Shown piece by piece: positions 47,389 through 56,153 of a stretch of DNA of 64,000 nucleotides. This stretch comes from Bacteroidota bacterium (GTDB lineage Bacteria; Bacteroidota; Bacteroidia; Cytophagales; Cyclobacteriaceae), in contig CANIVF010000003.1 of NCBI GenBank assembly GCA_947470895.1, forward strand, positions 1-64,000, in the 5' to 3' direction. The position numbers and the translations under genes were made by a program. Numbering within the stretch: position 1 is the stretch's first letter; each line of letters starts with the position of its first letter. Under the pieces are notes generated by a model that saw only the letters and a program-made list of their open reading frames with translations, made no database searches and had not been told where the DNA came from.

Positions 47389-48447
47389 CTAAATCCGTTC
47401 TAACTTGATGGGATAGGTTTTGTTTGCATTCCACTGACAGACATAAATATTTTTGTCATTGTCAATACAAACATCGTGACAATGATTGAATACCGGTTTG
47501 TCCTGAAGCATCAATTGCAGTTCTCCTTTTTTATAAACCGGTGCAGTGCCCCCCGGGTTTGAGATCACTTTATCTTTTCCATCAAGAATAGTAACAAAGC
47601 CTGAGTTATTGGTTTGTTCCAGATAGCGTAACCGCGACCAACACACACCGGCATAAATATTTTCATCATCAATAACAGCACGACATACAAAAGCACCAGG
47701 TAAAAAAAGTGTTGATAAGTATTTCCCATCAAGGGTAAAGCGCTTAAATGAGTTATGACCACGCGAAGTGCAAATTAATGTGATGTTATTTTTATCACGC
47801 GCATCAACACAAACTCCATGTGCAGTACTGAAGTTGGAATCTTCATTGCCAGGACCACCAAACTTTCTGATGAACTCACCTTTGGCTGAAAATTGTAAGA
47901 TAAATTGTGACCCATAGCCATCGGCTACATAAATATCTCCATTGGGTCCTACAGCCGTTTCTGTTGGCGAATAGTTCTGTGTACTTTCATAAACATTGAT
48001 CGTTTTGGGATTAGGCAACTCCATGATCGGCTTTCCATCAAGTGTAGTCTTTACCACCCTTCCGGTGTTCGGATCACAAATAAAAAGTACTTCTTCCCCA
48101 CCTTCATCAAACAACGTAAGACCATGACCTCCAGGAAAATCGTTACCCCAGGTGGTAATTAGTTTTCCTGATCGATCGTAGATGATGATGTTATTTTTAG
48201 TTTCATCCGTTACCATGATCAACCGGCCCTTTTTATCCATCACCATCTCATGGCAATTTTTGACGGGCGTCTTAGCCGGATCGAGGTTTCCCCAATTCTT
48301 ATGAACACGATAACGAAACTTTCCGTGCCCAATAATCTCTTCCTCTAAAAGAGGTTTGCTGATGATATTAAAAACCGGCATTGAAAAAGCGACTGTTGTC
48401 AATCCCTTCTTTATAAACTCTCTGCGTGTTGTATCGTTGTCAATCAT
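47389..48447 (-). CDS. Tat-exported NHL-type beta-propeller protein
   Basis: The N-terminus MIDNDTTRREFIKKGLTTVAFSMPVF fits a twin-arginine signal (TRREFIK, then a hydrophobic stretch), so the protein is exported folded. The 352 residues contain NHL-like propeller repeats such as HEMVMDKKGRLIMVTDETKNNIIIYDRSGKL, TAVGPNGDIYVADGYGSQFILQFSAKGEFIRKFG and HGVCVDARDKNNITLICTSRGHNSFKRFTLDGKYL. The His-containing turns resemble those of peptidylamidoglycolate lyase and related propellers, but catalysis is not established. It has its own terminator and stands alone between metG and the SQR-like gene. Confidence 0.82.
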   Translation of the reverse strand: MIDNDTTRREFIKKGLTTVAFSMPVFNIISKPLLEEEIIGHGKFRYRVHKNWGNLDPAKTPVKNCHEMVMDKKGRLIMVTDETKNNIIIYDRSGKLITTWGNDFPGGHGLTLFDEGGEEVLFICDPNTGRVVKTTLDGKPIMELPNPKTINVYESTQNYSPTETAVGPNGDIYVADGYGSQFILQFSAKGEFIRKFGGPGNEDSNFSTAHGVCVDARDKNNITLICTSRGHNSFKRFTLDGKYLSTLFLPGAFVCRAVIDDENIYAGVCWSRLRYLEQTNNSGFVTILDGKDKVISNPGGTAPVYKKGELQLMLQDKPVFNHCHDVCIDNDKNIYVCQWNANKTYPIKLERI

Positions 48448-48505
48448 AGACTAAACATAAATAAAATTGATGATATTTTTCAATTAGTTGGACCTATTTG
48501 GAACG

Positions 48506-48530
48506 AAAAAAGGCGCCCTTCTGGCGCCTT
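48506..48530 (-). terminator. Terminator of metG
   Basis: AAGGCGCC at 48510-48517 pairs with GGCGCCTT at 48523-48530. On the minus strand it is followed by TTTTTTCG. It lies 22 bases after the metG stop. Confidence 0.88.
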
Positions 48531-48552
48531 CGGCTAAAATATTTATGTGTGG

Positions 48553-50661
48553 TTAGCTGATTACAGAACCGGGAGCTGTTTCTGCTCCGGGACTCAATAA
48601 CTTTAAAGAACCATCTTTATCGGATGCCATTAAAATCATACCTTGCGATTCCACACCCATAATTTTACGAGGTGCCAGGTTCACTAAAATAGTTACCTGC
48701 TTGCCAATAATATCTTCTGGGGCAAAATGCTCAGCAATGCCACTCATCACCGTTCGTGTATCTATACCTGTGTCTACCTGAAGTTTCAACAGCTTCTTTG
48801 ATTTTTCTACACGTTCCGCTTTGAGGATTTTTCCAATGCGAATATCCATTTTTGAAAACTCATCAAAAGATACTTCCTGTTTTGCTGGCGCTGCAGGTTG
48901 ACTGGCTAATTCCATTTTCTTTTTGGTGTCGAATAATTTCTTTATCTGAACTTCAATTACTTCATCTTCAATTTTTTCAAACAGCAAAGCAGACTCTCCA
49001 AGCGAATGACTAACAGCCAACAAATCGCCAGTACCCGCGTGATGCCATTGAGTGCTGCCAACGTTTAACATAGTTTTCAACTTACTCGCAGAGAAGGGCA
49101 AAAAAGGTTCGGCCATCACCGACAGGTTCGCTGCAATTTGTAATGCGATGTTAAGAATAGTCCCAACTCTTGGCAAATCTGTTTTAGCAAGTTTCCATGG
49201 TTCAGTTTCTGCCAGGTATTTATTACCCAGGCGAGCCAGATCCATCAGACCAGAAGTAGCTTCTCTGAAGCGATAGGTTTCAATTGATTCACTAATGCGA
49301 GCTGGGAAGAGTTTTAAATCGGCCAATGCCTTTTTATCGACCTCTTGCAGATCACCTAGGGCTGGAACTTTGTTATCAAAGAATTTTTGTGTGAGCACGA
49401 AAGCCCGGTTCACAAAATTTCCAAAAATAGCTACCAACTCGTTGTTATTTTTTGCCTGAAAATCCTTCCAGGTAAACTCACTGTCTTTTGCCTCAGGAAG
49501 ATTGGTCAACAATGCATAGCGCAATACGTCTGGTTTATCTGGAAAGTCCTCCAAATATTCATGCATTTCAATAGACCAACCTCTGCTGGTTGACATCTTA
49601 TCTCCTTCCAGATTCATGAACTCATTCGCAGGCACATTATCTGGTACAATGTATTCTCCGGTGGCGTGAAGAATAACCGGGAAAATGATGCAGTGAAACA
49701 CGATGTTATCCTTTCCGATGAAGTGGACCAGCTTCGTTTCCTTATCTTGCCAATAGGTTTTCCAATCATCTTTTTTTGAACCGGTAAAATCCCGTTGAGG
49801 TGTAGAGAATCTATAATGTCCGCTGGTCACTTCATCAAACAAAGCGCGCGTAGCCGAAATATAGCCGATGGGAGCATCAAACCAAACGTAGAGTACTTTG
49901 CCTTCTGCATCGGGCAGGGGAACTTTTATACCCCAATCCAAATCGCGTGTCATGGCGCGTGGTTGCAAGCCAGCATCAATCCATGATTTACACTGTCCAT
50001 ACACATTGGTCTTCCAATCGTGCTGATGCGACTTTAAAATCCACTCCTTTAGCCAAGGCTCGTAGCTCTCCAGAGGCAAGTACCAATGCTTGGTTAGTTT
50101 TAAAACAGGAGAATTGCCTGTTAGCGTAGACTTAGGATTAATCAGGTCTTTAGAACTGAGTGATGTTCCACATTTTTCACACTGATCGCCATAGGCCGAG
50201 GGATGCCCACACTTGGGGCAAGTACCCTTTATGTAGCGATCTGCTAAAAATGTCTTTGCTTCATCGTCATAGTATTGCTCTGAGGTCTCTTCAGTAAGCA
50301 ATCCTTTATTATACAAAGTCAAAAATATCTCTTGCGAAGTCTGATGATGGATCGGTTCAGTAGTTCGGTGGTAAATGTCAAAGGACATTCCCATCTTAAC
50401 AAAGCATTTCCTTATTTGCGCATCGTATTTATCAACAATGGCTTGAGATGTTGTATTCTCCTTGAGCGCCTGATTAGGTATGGCTGTACCATGCTCATCG
50501 CTGCCACAGACAAAAACCACATCCTTTCCACTCAATCGTAAATACCTTACATATACGTCCGCGGGAATATATGCACCTGCCAAATGACCAATATGCTTAG
50601 GACCATTGGCATAAGGCAGTGCAGAGGTTATCATGTATCTCTTAAAGGCACCTTCACTCAT
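48553..50661 (-). CDS. metG: Methionyl-tRNA synthetase with C-terminal tRNA-binding domain
   Basis: A class I synthetase of 702 residues that charges tRNA-Met. Visible are the HIGH motif at 23-26 ([20 protein letters not shown]), a zinc knuckle [17 protein letters not shown], and the KMSKS-type loop [10 protein letters not shown]. The anticodon-binding helical domain follows, and then a C-terminal EMAP-II/Trbp111-like domain starting [25 protein letters not shown] that mediates dimerisation and tRNA binding. It is complete and stands as a single gene. Confidence 0.97.
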   Translation of the reverse strand: MSEGAFKRYMITSALPYANGPKHIGHLAGAYIPADVYVRYLRLSGKDVVFVCGSDEHGTAIPNQALKENTTSQAIVDKYDAQIRKCFVKMGMSFDIYHRTTEPIHHQTSQEIFLTLYNKGLLTEETSEQYYDDEAKTFLADRYIKGTCPKCGHPSAYGDQCEKCGTSLSSKDLINPKSTLTGNSPVLKLTKHWYLPLESYEPWLKEWILKSHQHDWKTNVYGQCKSWIDAGLQPRAMTRDLDWGIKVPLPDAEGKVLYVWFDAPIGYISATRALFDEVTSGHYRFSTPQRDFTGSKKDDWKTYWQDKETKLVHFIGKDNIVFHCIIFPVILHATGEYIVPDNVPANEFMNLEGDKMSTSRGWSIEMHEYLEDFPDKPDVLRYALLTNLPEAKDSEFTWKDFQAKNNNELVAIFGNFVNRAFVLTQKFFDNKVPALGDLQEVDKKALADLKLFPARISESIETYRFREATSGLMDLARLGNKYLAETEPWKLAKTDLPRVGTILNIALQIAANLSVMAEPFLPFSASKLKTMLNVGSTQWHHAGTGDLLAVSHSLGESALLFEKIEDEVIEVQIKKLFDTKKKMELASQPAAPAKQEVSFDEFSKMDIRIGKILKAERVEKSKKLLKLQVDTGIDTRTVMSGIAEHFAPEDIIGKQVTILVNLAPRKIMGVESQGMILMASDKDGSLKLLSPGAETAPGSVIS

Positions 50662-50745
50662 AAACCTATTATTATAAAACAGGCTACAAAGATGCTAAAT
50701 GCAAAGGAATATCAGGAATGAGCTTTTGTTTTTTGTAAGAGCAAT

Positions 50746-52980
50746 CTAGATAGTCTTGCCCTCTTTTTTTCGGGATAGTGTTTGTTCGCGCATTTCCTTT
50801 TCATGTTTGCGCTTTAGTTCCATCTGGTTTCGGATTTCAATGACTGGCGTAATATCATCCGGCAGTATCAGGTGAAATTCAGAACCGCTCGGTGATGTTT
50901 TCGCTAAAATTACTTCCCCTCCAAGCCTGAAAGAAGCCATTTTTGAAAGATACAAGCCGATACCTCCTGTTTCTGAACGATCCGATGCCCTGGTAAATAA
51001 ATGAAAGATCTCGTCTTTGTTACTGGTATTAACACCAATACCATTGTCAATCACCACCATCTTAACTTTATTTTCTTCTTCCTGTTGGACCTTGATCTTC
51101 ACAAACGGTGATCTGCGAGGTGAGTCATTATAAAATTTGATGGCGTTATCGATCAGATTTTCGACCACCAGCATGAGTAAAAAACGATCGGAAAGAAGCC
51201 TGATGTTAGGATCAACTTCATAGTCAATCACCATATTTGGCGGAATACCATTTATCCTTTGCGTTTCGATAATTTGAGCAATCATGCCATTATAATCGAT
51301 GAAGAAAGCCTCCAATTCCCACAGATTAATCTTACTCACGATCAAAAGCCTGGTGAGAATTTTATTAAGTTTTGTTGAGGTGGCATCAAGCTTCCTTAAA
51401 TAATCGAGCGCAACCTCATCCTTCACATCGAGCAATGCCACATTACAAACTCCTTTTATTGTGACTAGTGGGCCACGGATATCATGTGAGGTTCTGTATA
51501 TAAAATTATCGAGCTCACTATTCACTTGAATGAGGGCCTCGTTAGTCATAAAAAGATCTTGCGTTTTCTCGGCAACTTGCTGATCGAGATCTTCATTGGC
51601 TTTTAGTAATTGTTCATTTTGATCGGTAATCACCTGCTTGGCATCGTTGAGGGCGGTGTTGTGTATTTTTTGTCGTCTGTTGGCCCATATAAGTACCAAT
51701 GCCAGACCAGTGGCCAAGACCGTAACAACAACAATAAAGATATATTGGAGTTGCTGTCTATTAATCACTTCATTTTGAATTTGAATACTACGATCTTTTT
51801 CACTGATCGTTTTGATGTTCTCACGTTGCTCATAAGCGTTTTGAATAGTGGCTAAATTCTTGATGAGTTCACCGCTGATTATACTATCTTTTAGTTTTAT
51901 GTATTTACCCTGATATAAGGATGCGTTCTCAAAATCAGAAAGCTGGTTATAGACATTCGCCAACTCGCTATAAAAATTAATCAGTGATTCTGCAAACTCA
52001 GATTCCATTTCAAACTGCTTGGCTTCATTTAAATACTGGAAGCTTGTTTTATAGTTTTCCTTCTCCGTTTCAATTTTACTGAGCCCGATAAGATTATCGA
52101 TCCAATACTGCTTGTCGTTTTGCTTTCTTGAAATATCCAGTGATGCATGAAAATTCTCCAAAGACGTATCAAAAACCTTTAGCTTGAAATAGGCCATACC
52201 CAAACCAAACCGGGCTTCCTTTTTTACGGTCTCAGAACACTTATTGCCGCAGATGCTTAATGCTTTATTAAATGACAGGATAGCTTCCTCCGGGTTATTC
52301 AATTGAATATAACACAAACCAACATTAATCAGAATCTTCTCAAGGTCATTTACGTCATTTAATTCATTCTTGAGATTAAGCGAGCGAAGATAATAATACA
52401 GAGCCCGTTCATAGTTTCGTAATTTGAAGAATACAAGGCCAATATTATTTAGCGCTGTTCCAATTGACATTTTGTCTGCGTCATTTTCTCTGATTTCTAG
52501 AGATTTAAAATGATAGCTTAGGGATGAATCATAAATTCCACGATGCATATAAGAGATAGCTGCATTGTTTAACAGAAATTTGATTTTTGGTTTTAGCTGT
52601 GGATATCTGTATTGATTTCGTCTGGCAATACCTAATACCCTATTCAAAATAACAATGGACTCATCATTTCTACCCAGATCCATAAGAGAATAAGCCATCA
52701 TTCTTCCTCCCTCAACAATTTTACTACTGTCACTCAATGCCTCTGCCAATCGGTAGGCATCTTGTGCATACCGAAGGGCTTCATTAAAATCAGTTTGATT
52801 ATATTTCTTAAAAAGTTCTTGAAGAACAAAAAACCTTGACGAATCGTTAGCATTTCGCAATTCACTCTTTAACGAGTCAATGAACCTGAAATCTTGTGCA
52901 AGCCCTATAGAGGGGTCCAGAACGACTCCTATTACAAAAGTGAACATGAAACAGGATACAATATTTTGGTACTTAGGCAA
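50746..52980 (-). CDS. TPR-containing membrane sensor histidine kinase
   Basis: The 744 residues comprise a Sec signal (1-29) and then about seven tetratricopeptide repeats in the periplasm (about 45-380), such as GTALNNIGLVFFKLRNYERALYYYLRSLNL. One membrane helix (about 412-434) and a coiled coil follow. The kinase core has His499 in IYRTSHDIRGPLVTIKG, an N-box NLIDNAIKFYND, and G-boxes VIDNGIGV and TGGIGLYLSK. No receiver domain or response regulator is next to it. This is an orphan Bacteroidota-type sensor; the TPRs may bind a protein or peptide ligand. It is transcribed away from the short-peptide operon that starts 102 bases upstream. Confidence 0.92.
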   Translation of the reverse strand: MPKYQNIVSCFMFTFVIGVVLDPSIGLAQDFRFIDSLKSELRNANDSSRFFVLQELFKKYNQTDFNEALRYAQDAYRLAEALSDSSKIVEGGRMMAYSLMDLGRNDESIVILNRVLGIARRNQYRYPQLKPKIKFLLNNAAISYMHRGIYDSSLSYHFKSLEIRENDADKMSIGTALNNIGLVFFKLRNYERALYYYLRSLNLKNELNDVNDLEKILINVGLCYIQLNNPEEAILSFNKALSICGNKCSETVKKEARFGLGMAYFKLKVFDTSLENFHASLDISRKQNDKQYWIDNLIGLSKIETEKENYKTSFQYLNEAKQFEMESEFAESLINFYSELANVYNQLSDFENASLYQGKYIKLKDSIISGELIKNLATIQNAYEQRENIKTISEKDRSIQIQNEVINRQQLQYIFIVVVTVLATGLALVLIWANRRQKIHNTALNDAKQVITDQNEQLLKANEDLDQQVAEKTQDLFMTNEALIQVNSELDNFIYRTSHDIRGPLVTIKGVCNVALLDVKDEVALDYLRKLDATSTKLNKILTRLLIVSKINLWELEAFFIDYNGMIAQIIETQRINGIPPNMVIDYEVDPNIRLLSDRFLLMLVVENLIDNAIKFYNDSPRRSPFVKIKVQQEEENKVKMVVIDNGIGVNTSNKDEIFHLFTRASDRSETGGIGLYLSKMASFRLGGEVILAKTSPSGSEFHLILPDDITPVIEIRNQMELKRKHEKEMREQTLSRKKEGKTI

Positions 52981-53081
52981 TATTCAGTGTTTTATAGTAA
53001 GAAATAAACTAGAAAAACAAACAAAATTTGAGCAAAAATTTAATGTTATACTAATTAAAAAAAATCTAAACCCCCATAACC

Positions 53082-53210
53082 ATGAAAAAGTTACTATACT
53101 TATTTATCATTATTTCACTTTCCACCGCCACATTTTCCTCATGCACCGAAGAAGAAGTTAAGCCTCAAACTGGAGGTAGCAATGCTGGCGGAAGCCCAAT
53201 TAAAGAATAA
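53082..53210 (+). CDS. Short lipoprotein-type exported peptide 1
   Basis: This 42-codon gene encodes a 20-residue signal (MKKLLYLFIIISLSTATFSS) followed by Cys21 and a 22-residue mature part that begins CTEEEVKPQTGGSNAGG and ends SPIKE. The serine-serine-cysteine end of the hydrophobic stretch fits a lipoprotein signal, so the product may be a lipid-anchored peptide. The mature part is acidic at its start and Gly/Ser/Asn-rich later. A close paralogue follows after 30 bases. I recognise no family. The evidence that it is real is the kept reading frame, the signal and the near-identical second copy. Confidence 0.8.
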   Translation: MKKLLYLFIIISLSTATFSSCTEEEVKPQTGGSNAGGSPIKE

Positions 53211-53369
53211 CAATTACTCACTTAAACTAATCAAACCAAAATGAAAAAATTAATCTATCTCTTGATGATCGTTGTCCTGACAAGCACCTCTTTTACCGGT
53301 TGCACCGAAGAAGAAGTTAAGCCTCAAACTGGAGGTAGCAATGCTGGTGGAAGTCCAATCAAAGAATAA
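53142..53369 (+). repeat. Tandem 69-base repeat encoding identical mature peptides
   Basis: The units are 53142-53210 and 53301-53369. They differ at three third-codon positions only. The repeat begins exactly at the lipid-cysteine codon of each gene and ends at the stop; the signal-coding parts between are clearly less alike. Confidence 0.9.
53241..53369 (+). CDS. Short lipoprotein-type exported peptide 2, paralogue of peptide 1
   Basis: This is also 42 codons long. The signal (MKKLIYLLMIVVLTSTSFTG, then Cys21) differs at most positions from that of peptide 1, while the 22-residue mature part is identical in protein. Over the 69 bases of the mature part and stop there are only three differences (GGC/GGT, AGC/AGT, ATT/ATC), all synonymous. 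This pattern points to tandem duplication and selection on the mature peptide. It lies between peptide 1 and peptide 3 in the same direction. The function is unknown. Confidence 0.8.
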   Translation: MKKLIYLLMIVVLTSTSFTGCTEEEVKPQTGGSNAGGSPIKE

Positions 53370-53387
53370 CTAGAAACATAAAACACT

Positions 53388-53546
53388 ATGAAAAAAACAA
53401 TCTTAATTATCGGCCTTGCCTTGATCACGCTATCAGCAACATTTGCATTCAAAGCGAAATCTGAAATTGCTCCAGTAAAGGAGGAGAAAGTCCCTTCAAA
53501 TAATGGAGGAGGATTTGCTCTCCAGGATAGCGATCAGTGGAAATAA
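53388..53546 (+). CDS. Short exported peptide 3
   Basis: This 52-codon gene starts 18 bases after peptide 2. The first 20 residues form a hydrophobic signal (MKKTILIIGLALITLSATFA), with no cysteine anywhere, so the product would be secreted rather than lipidated. The rest is charged (KAKSEIAPVKEEKVPS) and ends NNGGGFALQDSDQWK. The tail, with Gly-rich segment, acidic residues and a final Trp-Lys, resembles no motif I can name. A strong terminator follows, so peptides 1-3 look like one transcript. Confidence 0.72.
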   Translation: MKKTILIIGLALITLSATFAFKAKSEIAPVKEEKVPSNNGGGFALQDSDQWK

Positions 53547-53570
53547 TTGCTCTTATTCTTGAATGAAAGC

Positions 53571-53610
53571 AATATAGCTGAGTCATATTGGCTCAGCTAT
53601 ATTATTTTTT
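53571..53610 (+). terminator. Strong terminator of the short-peptide operon
   Basis: AATATAGCTGAG at 53571-53582 pairs perfectly with CTCAGCTATATT at 53592-53603, followed by ATTTTTT. It lies 25 bases after the third peptide gene. Confidence 0.9.
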
Positions 53611-53821
53611 GGAGGCTCATAGTGAACGTAAGATTCAATGGAATTTATAGAAGCCTAACTGATTAATTCCGGACTTAAGATAGTTAAACTGTCACTGGAT
53701 CCCGTGAAGAGATTTTTTAATGTAATGTTGGAAGTAAGCTTAAGTGGGGTTTTTAAAAAAAATCTCAAAAAGGTCAAATTTTTTCAACAAACCCTTACAT
53801 CAAAAGCTGCCCTACCCCTGC

Positions 53822-55585
53822 CTATTGAATTTTCATTTCAAAAGGCAATCTGGTCTGGCTACCCTGGTAGTTCTTTAATTTTTTTAAGCGCTGATATGTT
53901 GGATACTGATCACCCAATTCCCCTTTAAGTAAACGGGCATCCGTATAGTCTTCAGCTTCTATCAACCACTGGTCAATAAACGATTTTTGCTTAGGATAGT
54001 AACGAATACGATAATCACTGCCTACTCCTGCTTTCAACGCGGCAATACGAACGGCATCTTCAAAATTACCCAGTACATCAACCAATCCACGCTCCTTTGC
54101 TTGGGCGCCAGTCCACACTCGCCCAGATGCCACTTTTCTTAATTCTTCCACAGGCATGTTCCTGCCTTCTGCTGCTTTGGTGGTAAACGAGTTATAAATT
54201 TCATTGGTTTTCTTCTGCCAAATTGTTTTTTCAACCTCTGTGAGGGGGCGAGTAATGGTTACTAATTGTCCAATATCACCTGTTTTTACTTCATCAAATG
54301 TGATCCCAATTTTATTATCCAGAAAACTACTCACATCGAACAAAACACTAAATACTCCGATGGAACCTGTAATCGTGGTGGGTTGGGCCACAATTGTATC
54401 GCATCCCATCGCCAGGTAGTACCCGCCTGATGCAGCATAATCAGACATAGAGGCTATCACTGGCTTTACTTTTGTAGTTAACCTGATTTCGCGCCACATG
54501 ATATCTGAGGCTAATGCACTTCCTCCTGGCGAGTTTATTCGAAGAACTATTGCTTTTACCTTATCGTTATTTCTCGCATTACTAATTTCTTCAGCAAAAG
54601 TATCGGATCCTATTACACCATTTTGTGCTTTGCCAGGAAGAATATCTCCATCCGCTACGATAACTGCAATTTCATTTTTAGAGTCTCTAAATGATGAGAA
54701 ACTTTTCTTATACTTTCCGTACTTCACAAAATTAATATCTGCATCGCTAGACAAGCCCAATCGTTCTCTTAAATCCTCCTTCACCTGATCGAAGTAGAAA
54801 AGAGAATCAACCAATCCGAATTGAAGAGCGCTTTTTGTATCAGTCACGCTCATCTTATCTGCTATTCGTTTGAGTTCGTCATAGCTGATATTTCTGGTTT
54901 CGGAAATATCGAGCAGCATGGTGCGGTGCAAATCAGAAATTAACTCGTTCAACTGAAGTCTGTTCTCGGTGCTCATTTTATCCAACATGAAAGGTTCTAC
55001 AGCACTTTTAAAGTCGCCCACTCTGAAAATTTGTGGTTTGATCTCGAGCTTATCAAACATTTTTTTGAAGAAGGAAACCTGTATGGAAAGTCCATTAAAT
55101 TCAATCTCTCCTTCAGGATTTAAATACACTTTGTCTGCGGCCGAGGCGATGTAATACGCTTGCTCTGTATAAAGTTCACTGTATGCAATCATCCACTTAC
55201 CCGATTGCTTAAAGTCGATAAGGGCATCGCGTACTTCCTTTGCTACGCCATACCCACCCATGAATACGGTGAGGTCAAGGTATATACCTTGAATATTATC
55301 ATCCGTTTTAGCATTCAAGATCACTTTTTTAAAGGGAAGCAACCCAAGTGGAGATTCAGCTCCTGGAATCGGTAAGCCCTCGAATGGATTTTCTGTTTCA
55401 TTTTCAGAAATGGGTATATCCAATTTCAGGTGCAACACAGAATTTTCGGCTACAACGGTTTTTTTATCATCTCCTGATAATCCAGAGACTAATGCGATTA
55501 ATAATAGTATGGAAAAAAATATTATTAGTCCCAGAGCAACGAAAGAACCCAGGCATGATGCAAAAAAAGTCTTTATAAAATTCAT
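53822..55585 (-). CDS. sppA: Signal peptide peptidase SppA, long form
   Basis: A membrane-bound serine protease of 587 residues that degrades cleaved signal peptides. The N-terminus has one membrane helix (FVALGLIIFFSILLLIALVSG). Two peptidase-S49 domains follow. The first contains the likely general base Lys in AYYIASAADKVYLNPEGE; the second contains the likely nucleophile Ser in TITGSIGVFSVLFD. This division of the Ser/Lys pair over two domains is that of the 67-kDa E. coli type. It stands alone; folK is divergent 76 bases away. Confidence 0.94.
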   Translation of the reverse strand: MNFIKTFFASCLGSFVALGLIIFFSILLLIALVSGLSGDDKKTVVAENSVLHLKLDIPISENETENPFEGLPIPGAESPLGLLPFKKVILNAKTDDNIQGIYLDLTVFMGGYGVAKEVRDALIDFKQSGKWMIAYSELYTEQAYYIASAADKVYLNPEGEIEFNGLSIQVSFFKKMFDKLEIKPQIFRVGDFKSAVEPFMLDKMSTENRLQLNELISDLHRTMLLDISETRNISYDELKRIADKMSVTDTKSALQFGLVDSLFYFDQVKEDLRERLGLSSDADINFVKYGKYKKSFSSFRDSKNEIAVIVADGDILPGKAQNGVIGSDTFAEEISNARNNDKVKAIVLRINSPGGSALASDIMWREIRLTTKVKPVIASMSDYAASGGYYLAMGCDTIVAQPTTITGSIGVFSVLFDVSSFLDNKIGITFDEVKTGDIGQLVTITRPLTEVEKTIWQKKTNEIYNSFTTKAAEGRNMPVEELRKVASGRVWTGAQAKERGLVDVLGNFEDAVRIAALKAGVGSDYRIRYYPKQKSFIDQWLIEAEDYTDARLLKGELGDQYPTYQRLKKLKNYQGSQTRLPFEMKIQ

Positions 55586-55661
55586 GGAGCTAGTACATTT
55601 TGTATGGTAAAATTACTCAATCGAAACAGGTAATAAAACCCTTTACTATCTTTCCACCCAG

Positions 55662-56153
55662 ATGAGGAATAATGAGGTTTTCATTGCGCTGGGCACAAAT
55701 CTTGGAGATCGTTCAGAAAATTTGCGAAAAGCGATTCGCGAGATTGAATTGAATGTGGGTGTCATGATCAAACAATCGTCCTTGTATGAAACTAAAGCCT
55801 GGGGTAAAACCAATCAGCCTGATTTCTACAATCAAGTGATCCTGATTAATTCCAATAAGACACCAGAGCAATGCCTCTATATCTTATCCGGCATTGAACA
55901 AAAGATGGGACGAAAGCGCGATGAGAAATGGGGAGCGCGCATCATCGATCTTGATTTGCTTTACATAAATGCCTTTATTATTGAAACTAATAAGTTCACC
56001 CTTCCTCATCCTGCTATCGCTCAACGCAGATTTGTATTAATACCACTGGTAGAAATAGCCCCAGACTTTATCCATCCTCTCCTCAAAAAAAATCAGAGGC
56101 AACTGTTAACCGAGTGCCCCGATATACTGGAAGTGAAGTTATTAAATACTTAA
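55662..56153 (+). CDS. folK: 2-amino-4-hydroxy-6-hydroxymethyldihydropteridine diphosphokinase
   Basis: Transfers pyrophosphate from ATP to the pterin alcohol in folate synthesis. The family traits are FIALGTNLGDRSENLRKAI near the start, the ETKAWGKTNQPDFYNQVI segment, and the signature KWGARIIDLDLLYINAF, with LPHPAIAQRRFVLIPL after it. At 163 residues it is full length. Its last 12 bases overlap the convergent fabD gene. Confidence 0.96.
   Translation: MRNNEVFIALGTNLGDRSENLRKAIREIELNVGVMIKQSSLYETKAWGKTNQPDFYNQVILINSNKTPEQCLYILSGIEQKMGRKRDEKWGARIIDLDLLYINAFIIETNKFTLPHPAIAQRRFVLIPLVEIAPDFIHPLLKKNQRQLLTECPDILEVKLLNT

Noticed and set aside
53142-53369. CRISPR-like or phage-type repeat
   Set aside because: There are only two units, they coincide exactly with codons from lipid cysteine to stop, and no cas genes or spacers are present.
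53704-53928. 74-codon frame beside sppA
   Set aside because: Half of it overlaps the 3' end of sppA on the other strand, the composition is not protein-like, and it begins without upstream signals.
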